Source: an uncultured Algibacter sp. (GTDB taxonomy: Bacteria > Bacteroidota > Bacteroidia > Flavobacteriales > Flavobacteriaceae). From it: a stretch of DNA of 64,000 bases. Below, piece after piece: positions 9,238-17,044 of the stretch. Made by a program: the position numbers and the translations under genes. The stretch covers positions 1 through 64,000 of the forward strand of contig CANMQH010000001.1 in NCBI GenBank assembly GCA_947499935.1, given 5' to 3'. Position 1 is the first letter of the stretch, and each line of letters begins with the position of its first letter. A model generated the notes under the pieces. That model was not told the DNA's origin. It did not search any database and saw only the letters and a list, made by a program, of their open reading frames with translations.

Positions 9238-9917
9238 GCAGTTATAGCTTTAAAAACATAGCCTTTTTTAGTAAAATATTCTAGCACTTTAGGAAGCGCA
9301 TACTGCATATTGTTTGAAGCTTTTACACTATCATGAAAAACAACAATACTGCCTTTGGTAGTTTTGTTAATAACGTTTTTTAAACACGTTTCTCGGCTAA
9401 TATCATGCTCCCAATCAAAAGAGATGACATCCCACATAATAATATTAAAACCCTGAGTAATGAGTTTTTTACCTTGTTTTGGGGTGATTTGACCATAGGG
9501 TGGTCTAAAAAGATTACATACAAGATTTTTGGGGTTTGTTATTTCAGGGTTTTGGATTTTAAATGCTTCAATATGCGAATCTATAATATCTTGAGCCTTA
9601 GCTGTATTTTTTAAATAGTCTTTAGTCTTGGTTTTCCAACCCTTAACATGGTTTTGGGTATGATTACCAATAGCATGCCCTTCGCTTAAAATAGTTTTAA
9701 AAATCTCTGGATGATTATTGACATTATCACCAATACAAAAAAAGGTAGCTTTGGCATTGTATGCTTTAAGAACATCTAATGTCCAGTTGGTAATTTTTAG
9801 GGTAGGTCCATCATCAAAAGTTAAATAGATAATTTTATCAGCCGTTGGGATGTCCCAAATATAATTTGAGAACATCCATTTCACTATCACAGGTGTTTTA
9901 ACTGGTGCTAACCCCAT
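9234..9917 (-). CDS. Polysaccharide deacetylase (NodB/CE4 family)
   Basis: A 227-residue NodB homology domain. The motifs are TFDDGP (about 33-38, catalytic Asp and metal Asp), GNHTQNH (about 84-90, metal histidines) and RPPYG (about 139-143), with a late FHDS motif. It would remove acetyl groups from an N-acetylated glycan such as peptidoglycan or a cell-surface polymer. No signal peptide is visible at this start, so export is uncertain. It lies 13 bp downstream of the DUF2723 gene on the same strand, probably in the same transcript, which suggests a shared role in envelope glycan biology. Confidence 0.92.
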   Translation of the reverse strand: MGLAPVKTPVIVKWMFSNYIWDIPTADKIIYLTFDDGPTLKITNWTLDVLKAYNAKATFFCIGDNVNNHPEIFKTILSEGHAIGNHTQNHVKGWKTKTKDYLKNTAKAQDIIDSHIEAFKIQNPEITNPKNLVCNLFRPPYGQITPKQGKKLITQGFNIIMWDVISFDWEHDISRETCLKNVINKTTKGSIVVFHDSVKASNNMQYALPKVLEYFTKKGYVFKAITA

Positions 9918-9930
9918 ATTTTAACCCCGA

Positions 9931-12900
9931 TTAGTTTGCCGTGTCTATAGGTGTGCCACTGTCAACAGGGATGTCTTTTTCAGTTCTTATTTCGTCTTCA
10001 TCTGGAGAACTTCCATAAAAATGCTTAAAAGCTCTCAAATAATTATTGAATATATCACCTTCAGTTTCTGCAAACTTAATATCATATTCTATTAACACAT
10101 CAACCAAGCCTTTGTAGCGTTGTATATCTGTATATATGTCTTGAAAATACTGTTCTTGCTCTTCTTTTTCTAAGCTACTGTAATAGCTAAGGCTTTCTTG
10201 ATATTTTTTAGAGACATCTTTAAATAATCGTTGCGCTTTTTCTTTATTGTCCACGGCATAATAAGCGCTTATGTAGGGTTCTAAAAGTGTGTAATAGCCA
10301 AAGTGCTCAACAGGCATGTTATCCATAGCTATGTCTGCTATTTCTTCAGCTTTATCAAGCTTATCTTCATTAATTAATTGCTCGGTTAAACGGGCTAAAT
10401 TACCACGATACGTTATAGAGTTTTTTCGTGTTTCAACATCATGATAAATGTCTGGGCTACCGCTATTACCCCATTCCCATTTTTTTACTTTCTCATACAT
10501 TAATTCGCTGTCTACACGACCCATATCAAACGGGTTAGCTTTATTTACAGCTGTTTTAATAGGTACGAGTTTGTAGCACATACCATCCAATTGCAAATAA
10601 TCTTTCATCCAGAGGTAATCATCATCACCAAAACTACCGCCAGTAAAGTATATAGGGCGATTCCATTGGTTGTTGGCTACAATATCTAACATTAATAATC
10701 TGTTTTTGTATAGCGCACCACCTCTAACATTAATGTCTATATAAGGTACTATTTTGTCGGCATCTTTAGTCTTAACAATGCCAGATTTTAAGGCATTTGT
10801 TTTATTTACAGGAATGCGTAAATGTGGCGTAGGCATGTACGTTGCGTTTAAGTCTTGACTTCTAACCTTAGATAAGTCTACGCCTTGTCGTTCTAGTACA
10901 TATTTATATTTTGTTTTTGGGTTATCACTACCTACAAAATCTAAAAATTGTTTAACAGGTAATGTATCTTTAATAGTCTGCTGTATTATAATGTAATCGT
11001 TAGTGCCTAATTTATATAAATCGTGCGTTAACTGAGAGGGGATAGGGTCGCTTTCATAAGCTTTACGCTTCATTTGGTCAATATACCAATCGGTTTGAAA
11101 TAAACTGGTATTGACTACACGAACATCGGTTCTGTAGCCTTCAATTTCTTGGGCATACCAAAGTGCAAACGTATCATTATCACCAATAGTAAATAAAATA
11201 GCATTTTCTGCACAAGAATCTAAATACATTCTGGCCATAGCTCTAGCTGTATATTTGTCTGATCTATCATGATCATCCCAATTGTTTGCAGCTAGAATGC
11301 TGGGTACTAAAATTAGACACACAACGGTAATCATTGGAGCCGCTAATTGTTTAGGGATATATTTTTTGAGCGCTTCAAATATCCCATAAACCCCAAAACC
11401 AATCCATAGCGCAAATACGTAAAAGGAACCTACTACAGAGTAATCACGTTCTCTGGGTTCAAAAGGGCGGACATTGGTATATACTTGTATGGCAATTCCT
11501 GTAAAGAGAAAAAATACAAGCATGACCCAAAATATTTTTTTGTCTTTATTAAATAAGAAGAAAAAACCAATAAGGCCAAGTATTAAAGGCAAGAAGTAAT
11601 ATGTATTTCTGGCTTTATTGTTTTTAACATCACTAGGTAAATTGTTTTGAGAAAGACCTAGATGCCATTCGTCTAGAGGTTTTATACCGCTTATCCAGTT
11701 GCCATGATTATCATAACGGCCTTGAATATCGTCTTGTCTTCCTGTAAAATTCCACATAAAGTAACGCCAGTACATATAGCCCAACTGGTACTCAAACATA
11801 TAAGAGATATTACTTGCTAATGATGGTTTTTGAATTTCAATATCGTCTTTATTCTGTTTTAAAAACGTATTGTAATCTTCATAATCTACATTACCTTGAA
11901 TGACTTGTTTTTTAAATTCTGTAAATTCGGCAGTACGCTTAGTTACGGCATCAATAGCATAAGCATTAGCTTGCTCGGAATCAACACCTGCATTAATAGC
12001 ACCTCTATAAAAGCCATCATGTAAATTAGGTTTTAGCTTAAAGTCTAAATAGCCAGAAAACATCATATAATTTTCGGCATGCTCAGCACTCCACATACGT
12101 GGAAAAAAAGACGCATGTTTAGAATTGTAATTTTGTTTGGCGCCTTTATAGTTGTTAACAACTACATATTCGCCTTTCTTTTCGTCTTTTTCATATTTAG
12201 GTTTATCATCAACATAAGGCTCGTTTTCATCTAAATACGCATATTGGTCTGTAAACTGTGGACCATAAAACAAATGTGTTTCTGGATATTGCTCTAAATT
12301 ATAATAGGCTAATAATTCTCTAGCACTAGAAGGATTGTTTTCGTTTATAACCACATTAGCATTGGCGCGTATGGGTATTAACAACCATGTAGAAAATCCA
12401 ATAATTACAAATGTTAAACAAAGTATGCTGGTATTTAAATGTACATATTGTTTTTGGCGTGTATATTTTAATGCATAAAATATAATAGCTACTAACGCTA
12501 TACCTGCAATTATAGACCCAGAATTAAATGGTAAGCCTATAGTGTTAACAAAAAAGATTTCGAAAACACTAAATATTTTAAGAATGTTAGGGGCTAATAA
12601 TTTAAAAATAAATAATAAAACAGCTACCGAGGCAACATTAGCAATTATAAAATTTTTAATAGTAACGGTCTTGTAGTTTTTAAAGTAATAGATAAGTCCA
12701 ATGGCTGGTACGGTTAATAATCCCATAAAATGGACACCAAATGAAAGTCCAATAATAAAAGCAATTAAAATAAGCCAACGGTTACCCCTAGGTTTATCCA
12801 TGTCTTGCTCCCAGCGTAATCCAAGCCAGAACAGTACAGACATAATTAAAGTTGCCATAGCATAAACCTCGGTTTCTACAGCATTAAACCAAAACGAATC

Positions 12901-13320
12901 TGTAAACGTAAAGGCTAAACTACCAACTAAACCACTACCTAAAATAGCTATGTAGTTGTGTTTACTTAGGTCTTCTTTATTAGAATTAGTGTGTATGACA
13001 ATCTTTTTAAGCAACAAGGTAATGGTCCAAAACATAAAGAGAATGGTGAAAGCACTAGATACGGCGCTCATCATATTCATCATCCAACCAATCAATGCAT
13101 CGTTTCCAAAAGTAAATATGGAGAAAAAAGCACCTAACATTTGAAATAGTGGCGCTCCAGGAGGGTGTCCAACTTGTAATTTAGATGATGTTAAAATATA
13201 CTCGCCAGCATCCCAGAAGCTTACGGTGGGTTCAACGGTTAAACTATATGTTATTAATGCAATTAAAAAAGAGAACCATCCTAAAATAGTATTCCATTTT
13301 TTAAAATTGAAATGTGCCAT
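9931..13320 (-). CDS. DUF2723 multi-pass membrane protein, probable glycosyltransferase
   Basis: A large membrane protein of about 1129 residues. The frame continues upstream to 13377, but the ATG at 13320 (MAHFNFKKWN) is the natural family start. A DUF2723 core occupies the N-terminal part: several hydrophobic helices, with TVEPTVSFWDAGEYI near residue 30 and GHPPGAPLFQ near 52. More helices follow to about residue 690. The C-terminal soluble portion (about 900-1129) has helical, TPR-like segments. DUF2723 is the family of human TMEM260, an O-mannosyltransferase, so glycan transfer from a lipid-linked donor is a reasonable inference. Loss of function here would be expected to affect surface glycosylation. 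It heads a two-gene unit with the deacetylase. Confidence 0.88.
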   Translation of the reverse strand: MAHFNFKKWNTILGWFSFLIALITYSLTVEPTVSFWDAGEYILTSSKLQVGHPPGAPLFQMLGAFFSIFTFGNDALIGWMMNMMSAVSSAFTILFMFWTITLLLKKIVIHTNSNKEDLSKHNYIAILGSGLVGSLAFTFTDSFWFNAVETEVYAMATLIMSVLFWLGLRWEQDMDKPRGNRWLILIAFIIGLSFGVHFMGLLTVPAIGLIYYFKNYKTVTIKNFIIANVASVAVLLFIFKLLAPNILKIFSVFEIFFVNTIGLPFNSGSIIAGIALVAIIFYALKYTRQKQYVHLNTSILCLTFVIIGFSTWLLIPIRANANVVINENNPSSARELLAYYNLEQYPETHLFYGPQFTDQYAYLDENEPYVDDKPKYEKDEKKGEYVVVNNYKGAKQNYNSKHASFFPRMWSAEHAENYMMFSGYLDFKLKPNLHDGFYRGAINAGVDSEQANAYAIDAVTKRTAEFTEFKKQVIQGNVDYEDYNTFLKQNKDDIEIQKPSLASNISYMFEYQLGYMYWRYFMWNFTGRQDDIQGRYDNHGNWISGIKPLDEWHLGLSQNNLPSDVKNNKARNTYYFLPLILGLIGFFFLFNKDKKIFWVMLVFFLFTGIAIQVYTNVRPFEPRERDYSVVGSFYVFALWIGFGVYGIFEALKKYIPKQLAAPMITVVCLILVPSILAANNWDDHDRSDKYTARAMARMYLDSCAENAILFTIGDNDTFALWYAQEIEGYRTDVRVVNTSLFQTDWYIDQMKRKAYESDPIPSQLTHDLYKLGTNDYIIIQQTIKDTLPVKQFLDFVGSDNPKTKYKYVLERQGVDLSKVRSQDLNATYMPTPHLRIPVNKTNALKSGIVKTKDADKIVPYIDINVRGGALYKNRLLMLDIVANNQWNRPIYFTGGSFGDDDYLWMKDYLQLDGMCYKLVPIKTAVNKANPFDMGRVDSELMYEKVKKWEWGNSGSPDIYHDVETRKNSITYRGNLARLTEQLINEDKLDKAEEIADIAMDNMPVEHFGYYTLLEPYISAYYAVDNKEKAQRLFKDVSKKYQESLSYYSSLEKEEQEQYFQDIYTDIQRYKGLVDVLIEYDIKFAETEGDIFNNYLRAFKHFYGSSPDEDEIRTEKDIPVDSGTPIDTAN

Positions 13321-13499
13321 GTATATCTTTAATTTGTTTGCTTTGGCGAATTTAACAATAAATATGAAATGTCGCATAACTATTTAGCTTGTCTTAACAT
13401 ATGTGCTTGATTATGCGAACATAAATAGCCAAATTCACTTAGGGTTTATTAAGAATATAAAGCAAACGTTAAATTTTAAGTATTATTTTTTAGAAAATG

Positions 13500-13530
13500 C
13501 TTGTGGAAATAAAACTTTATACTAAATTTG
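13500..13530 (+). promoter_or_regulatory. Promoter of tRNA-Gln
   Basis: CTTG (13500-13503), 19 bp, then TAAATTTG (13523-13530): near-consensus Bacteroidota promoter, placed 17 bp before the tRNA. Confidence 0.75.
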
Positions 13531-13547
13531 CATCCTCAATTACACAT

Positions 13548-13620
13548 TGGCCTATGGTGTAACTGGTAACACGTCAGTTTTTGGTACTGAAGAGTCTAGG
13601 TTCGAGACCTAGTGGGCCAA
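13548..13620 (+). tRNA. tRNA-Gln (anticodon TTG)
   Basis: The acceptor TGGCCTA pairs with TGGGCCA (one G-T pair). The anticodon stem TCAGT/ACTGA encloses loop TTTTGGT (anticodon TTG), and the T arm is CTAGG-TTCGAGA-CCTAG. The discriminator is A at 13620. CCA is not encoded. Confidence 0.97.
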
Positions 13621-13630
13621 CACAAATTGC

Positions 13631-13664
13631 AAATCCCGATCATTAATTTGATTGGGATTTTTTT
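13631..13664 (+). terminator. Terminator after tRNA-Gln
   Basis: AAATCCCGATCA (13631-13642) pairs with TGATTGGGATTT (13649-13660) with one wobble and runs into a T-tract to 13664. Confidence 0.8.
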
Positions 13665-13708
13665 ATTCGATAACTTTTAATATCGTAAGTTGTTTAGAGT
13701 CAGGATTA

Positions 13709-13753
13709 AATAACAAAATCATCTGAAAATTATTTTCAGATGATTTTGTTATT
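13709..13753 (-). terminator. Long perfect hairpin, probably a terminator for the lipoprotein gene
   Basis: A 21-bp perfect inverted repeat (13709-13729 with 13733-13753) has a 3-nt loop, and both arms end in A/T-rich tracts. It lies between tRNA-Gln and the 3' end of the minus-strand lipoprotein gene, so it probably terminates that transcript and may work in both directions. Confidence 0.7.
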
Positions 13754-13782
13754 TTAGATTTTGTTGTAAAATTCTAAATAAT

Positions 13783-14205
13783 CTATAGTTTCTCAAATTT
13801 TTGAGCACAGGCTTCTATACAAGGGTAAGACACAATTAAAAACTGACCTTCAATGGTGTAATTGAGATTAAAGCCGGAGGTGTTACAAATAGTCCCAGTA
13901 AGTATTTTTCCAGAGGAAGCATCATTAGCGTCCATGTTATAAGTTGCAGATATTTCATCACCTACATCTACACGCATAAAACAAATATTTCCATTAACGA
14001 CAACAGTGTTTTCTGTATTAAAAGTAAAGGTTCTATCGCTTGTAACGGCTTTAAAAGTTCCGTTTCCATCACCAGGATCTTGCAATTGTTCAATAAGTTT
14101 CCATGTGCCAATTAAATTAGGGTTTGATTTTGTAGTTGTTGTATCATCATCAGATGAGCAACCTATAATCAGTAGCGCTAACAATAGTCTTAAATAATGT
14201 TTCAT
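13783..14205 (-). CDS. Small lipoprotein, lipocalin-like
   Basis: A 140-residue protein with a type II signal peptide and lipobox LIIGC (Cys16). The cysteine is followed by SSDDD, an acidic stretch like the surface-export signals known for Bacteroidota lipoproteins, so an outer-leaflet location is plausible. The remainder begins LIGTWKLIEQ, a phrase typical of lipocalin-like Bacteroidota lipoproteins, followed by beta-strand-rich sequence. Four later cysteines may form disulfides. The function is unknown. The gene is monocistronic, with a strong hairpin downstream. Confidence 0.82.
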   Translation of the reverse strand: MKHYLRLLLALLIIGCSSDDDTTTTKSNPNLIGTWKLIEQLQDPGDGNGTFKAVTSDRTFTFNTENTVVVNGNICFMRVDVGDEISATYNMDANDASSGKILTGTICNTSGFNLNYTIEGQFLIVSYPCIEACAQKFEKL

Positions 14206-14295
14206 GTATAAATCTATGCTTTAAAGTTTTTATTAAGATGTTATTAAACTAAAAAGGTTGCGTTTAGATTGATGTTTTAAAACATAATGTGTCAT

Positions 14296-15120
14296 TTAAA
14301 TTTTAAAAGTCATTACTGGGCGTTTGGCGTGGTTTACTAAATCTTCACTAATACTACCATTAAAAAAATGCGAAATACCTTGCCTGCCATGCGTGCTCAT
14401 GCAAATTAAATCGGCATTAATAGATTCAGAAAAATGCATAATGCCTTTTTCAATCGTATGGTCGTTATAAATATTAAGACTAAAATTCGCAAAACCATCA
14501 GATTTAACAAATGCTTTCATGCGTTGTTTAGCATAGGCTGTGGTAGAAAAACTATTTGGTGTATTTACCATAAGTAAATGTAGATCTGCGTCAAATGTAT
14601 TAGCAAACGTAATAGCCTTATTGTAGGTTGCTTTATTTTCATCATTAAAATCCGAAGCAAAAACTAGTTTTTTTACATCAAACACCTCATGTTCTTTCTT
14701 AATAACAAGTACAGGTGTGTCAGATGTGCGTACCACTTTTTCAGTATTACTACCAATAAGCATTTCTTTTAGGCCGCTAGCGCCATTAGACCCCATTATA
14801 ATTAAATCGATATCATGTTTTTTACAGACATGATAAATGCCTTTAAAAATTTCATGAAAATCTACAGTTTCGTGTATAACAATATCTTTTAGGTAAGTTT
14901 TGTTTTTTAGCTTTTCAAACTTTTTGTGTGCTAGTTTCATAAAAAAGACAGCCTCGGGCATATCACTATATGTATTTAGAGCATCAACTTGATGAAGTGG
15001 GATTTCAAGAATATGCAATAAATAAATTTCGCACTGGTGTTTTTTAGCCAGTTGAGCCGCTACTTTTAAAGCATTTTCTGCTTGATCTGAAAAATCTGTG
15101 GGTACAAGTATTTTTTTCAT
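14296..15120 (-). CDS. Universal stress protein, tandem UspA domains
   Basis: A 274-residue protein with two Usp domains. The ATG at 15120 (MKKILVPTDFSDQAE) is the family start; the upstream extension to 15195 overlaps the rimP promoter and lacks domain character. Both halves keep the ATP-binding pattern G-x2-G-x9-G-S/T: GSNGASGLKEMLIGS in the first and THGRQGISHFFNGS in the second. The first therefore reads as an ATP-binding type, and the second probably is too. Such proteins are cytosolic and are induced in stress or stationary phase. The gene diverges from rimP-nusA-infB across a 135-bp gap. Confidence 0.93.
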   Translation of the reverse strand: MKKILVPTDFSDQAENALKVAAQLAKKHQCEIYLLHILEIPLHQVDALNTYSDMPEAVFFMKLAHKKFEKLKNKTYLKDIVIHETVDFHEIFKGIYHVCKKHDIDLIIMGSNGASGLKEMLIGSNTEKVVRTSDTPVLVIKKEHEVFDVKKLVFASDFNDENKATYNKAITFANTFDADLHLLMVNTPNSFSTTAYAKQRMKAFVKSDGFANFSLNIYNDHTIEKGIMHFSESINADLICMSTHGRQGISHFFNGSISEDLVNHAKRPVMTFKI

Positions 15121-15162
15121 AGTTCGGTATGTTGGTTTAATCCTAAATTTATGAATTTTTCC

Positions 15163-15192
15163 TTTAAAAATCAATAAAATATTATATATTTG
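15163..15192 (+). promoter_or_regulatory. Promoter of rimP-nusA-infB
   Basis: TATATTTG (15185-15192) is an exact -7 match with a TTTA at 15163-15166 as a near -33 element (18 bp apart). Transcription would start around 15199, giving a leader of about 57 nt before rimP. Confidence 0.7.
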
Positions 15193-15220
15193 CATCGTTG
15201 AAAGGCGGAATTAAAGATAT

Positions 15221-15246
15221 GAGGGGACGGAAAGTCCCCTCTTTTT
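15221..15246 (+). promoter_or_regulatory. Terminator-like leader hairpin before rimP (candidate attenuator)
   Basis: GAGGGGAC (15221-15228) and GTCCCCTC (15234-15241) form a perfect 8-bp GC-rich stem with loop GGAAA, followed at once by TTTTT. It sits between the promoter and the rimP ATG at 15256, so it has the form of an intrinsic terminator inside the operon leader. NusA, encoded in this operon, promotes pausing and termination at such hairpins, so feedback control is possible. Confidence 0.6.
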
Positions 15247-15255
15247 ATACTAAAA

Positions 15256-15717
15256 ATGTTTAAAAATAAAGTTACAGAGTTACTTGATAATGCGTTAGTT
15301 GAAAGACAGGATTTATTTCTTATAGATTTTTCAATACAAGGCGATAACCACATAAAAGTAATTGTAGACGGCGACCATGGTGTTTTGGTAGAAGACTGTA
15401 TGTTTATTAGCAGAGCCATTGAGCATAATTTAGATAGAGAAGAATACGATTTTTCTTTAGAGGTTATGTCTGCAGGAGCAACAACACCGTTAGTGCACAA
15501 CAGACAATTTAAAAAAAACCTAGAAAGAACGCTAAAAGTAAAAACGGCCACAGATGAAATAGAGGGCAAACTTACCAAAGCTACCGAAGAAGGTATTATG
15601 TTAGAATGGAAAGTTAGAGAGCCAAAACCTATAGGAAAAGGCAAGGTTACTGTAAAAAAAGAGGCCAATATCTCTTACGGAAATATTGTAGAAGCAAAAG
15701 TTATGATTAAATTTTAA
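15256..15717 (+). CDS. rimP: Ribosome maturation factor RimP
   Basis: A 153-residue RimP, needed for 30S subunit maturation. The N-terminal domain has the pattern IVDGDHGVLVEDCMFISRA (about 36-54), followed by FSLEVMSAGATTPL, the Bacteroidota version of the VSSPG loop. The C-terminal SH3-like domain has GKLTKATEEGIMLEW. Gene order rimP-nusA-infB is conserved across bacteria. Spacing to nusA is 11 bp, so the genes are co-transcribed. Its leader carries a candidate attenuator. Confidence 0.95.
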   Translation: MFKNKVTELLDNALVERQDLFLIDFSIQGDNHIKVIVDGDHGVLVEDCMFISRAIEHNLDREEYDFSLEVMSAGATTPLVHNRQFKKNLERTLKVKTATDEIEGKLTKATEEGIMLEWKVREPKPIGKGKVTVKKEANISYGNIVEAKVMIKF

Positions 15718-15728
15718 TTTAAAGAGTT

Positions 15729-16961
15729 ATGGAAAATGTCGCGTTAATTGAATCTTTTTCAGAATTCAAGGACGATAAGCTAATTGACAGAGTTACGTTA
15801 ATGGCAATTTTAGAAGATGTATTTAGAAGTGCCTTAAAAAAGAAATATGGTGATGATGATAATTTTGATATTATTGTTAATCCAGATAAAGGCGATTTAG
15901 AAATTTGGAGAAATAGAATTGTTGTAGCAGATGGCGAAGTAGAGGAACCTAACCAAGAAATTTCGTTAACCGAAGCTCGTAAAATAGAACCAGATTTTGA
16001 AGTTGGTGAAGATGTTTCAGAAGAAGTAAAGCTTATAGATCTTGGTAGACGCGCTATTTTAGCATTACGTCAAAACCTGATCTCTAAGATTCATGAGCAC
16101 GATAATACAATCATTTACAAACAATTTAAGGATTTAGTTGGCGAGATATATACGGCAGAAGTACACCATATACGACACAGAGCCGTAATTTTGTTAGATG
16201 ATGAAGGTAATGAGATTGTTTTACCAAAAGACAAGCAAATACCTTCAGATTTTTTTAGAAAAGGCGATAATGTTAGAGGAGTTATTGATAGTGTAGAGCT
16301 TAAAGGCGCTAAACCAACAATAATTATGTCTAGAAGTTCCCCAGTATTTTTAGAAAAATTATTTGAGCAAGAAATACCAGAAGTTTTTGATGGTTTAATA
16401 ACCATTAAACATGTGGTAAGAATTCCTGGCGAAAAAGCAAAAGTAGCTGTAGATTCTTATGATGATAGAATAGACCCAGTAGGGGCTTGTGTTGGTATGA
16501 AAGGTTCTAGAATCCACGGTATTGTTCGTGAGTTAGGAAACGAAAATATTGATGTTATCAATTACACAAGTAATTTGCAATTGTTTATTACAAGAGCATT
16601 AAGTCCTGCTCGTGTAACCTCTATAAAGTTAAATGAAGAGACTAAGCGTGCTGAGGTTATTTTAAAGCCAGAAGAGGTTAGTAAAGCTATTGGTAGAGGC
16701 GGACATAACATTCGTTTAGCTGGTCAATTAACAGGTTATGAAATTGATGTGTTTAGAGAAGGTGCAGAAGAAGATGTAGAGTTAAGAGAATTTTCTGATG
16801 AGATAGAAGGATGGATTATTGATGAGTTTAGTAAAGCTGGGCTAGATACTGCTAAAAGTATTTTAGAACAAGAAGTTAATGATTTGGTTAAAAGAACCGA
16901 TTTAGAAGAAGAAACAATTAATGACGTTATTAGAATTCTTAAAGAAGAATTTGAAGATTAA
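15729..16961 (+). CDS. nusA: Transcription termination/antitermination factor NusA
   Basis: A 410-residue NusA. The RNA polymerase-binding N-terminal domain (about 1-125) is followed by an S1 domain (about 130-200) and two KH domains, with GACVGMKGSRIHGIVRELG (about 255-273) and KAIGRGGHNIRLAGQLTGY (about 319-337). The acidic tail is short, and the AR repeats of the E. coli protein are absent, as usual outside Proteobacteria. It modulates pausing and termination. It is the second gene of the rimP operon. Confidence 0.97.
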   Translation: MENVALIESFSEFKDDKLIDRVTLMAILEDVFRSALKKKYGDDDNFDIIVNPDKGDLEIWRNRIVVADGEVEEPNQEISLTEARKIEPDFEVGEDVSEEVKLIDLGRRAILALRQNLISKIHEHDNTIIYKQFKDLVGEIYTAEVHHIRHRAVILLDDEGNEIVLPKDKQIPSDFFRKGDNVRGVIDSVELKGAKPTIIMSRSSPVFLEKLFEQEIPEVFDGLITIKHVVRIPGEKAKVAVDSYDDRIDPVGACVGMKGSRIHGIVRELGNENIDVINYTSNLQLFITRALSPARVTSIKLNEETKRAEVILKPEEVSKAIGRGGHNIRLAGQLTGYEIDVFREGAEEDVELREFSDEIEGWIIDEFSKAGLDTAKSILEQEVNDLVKRTDLEEETINDVIRILKEEFED

Positions 16962-17044
16962 TATCCAATTATGAGTTGAAATGATAACCAAATTTCAATA
17001 ACCAAAGGATATAACATATATTTGAGTATTATATAAGGCGATTT

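Noticed and set aside
15171..15668. 165-codon minus-strand frame opposite rimP
   Set aside because: It lies opposite a clear rimP gene and its leader, and has no family character.
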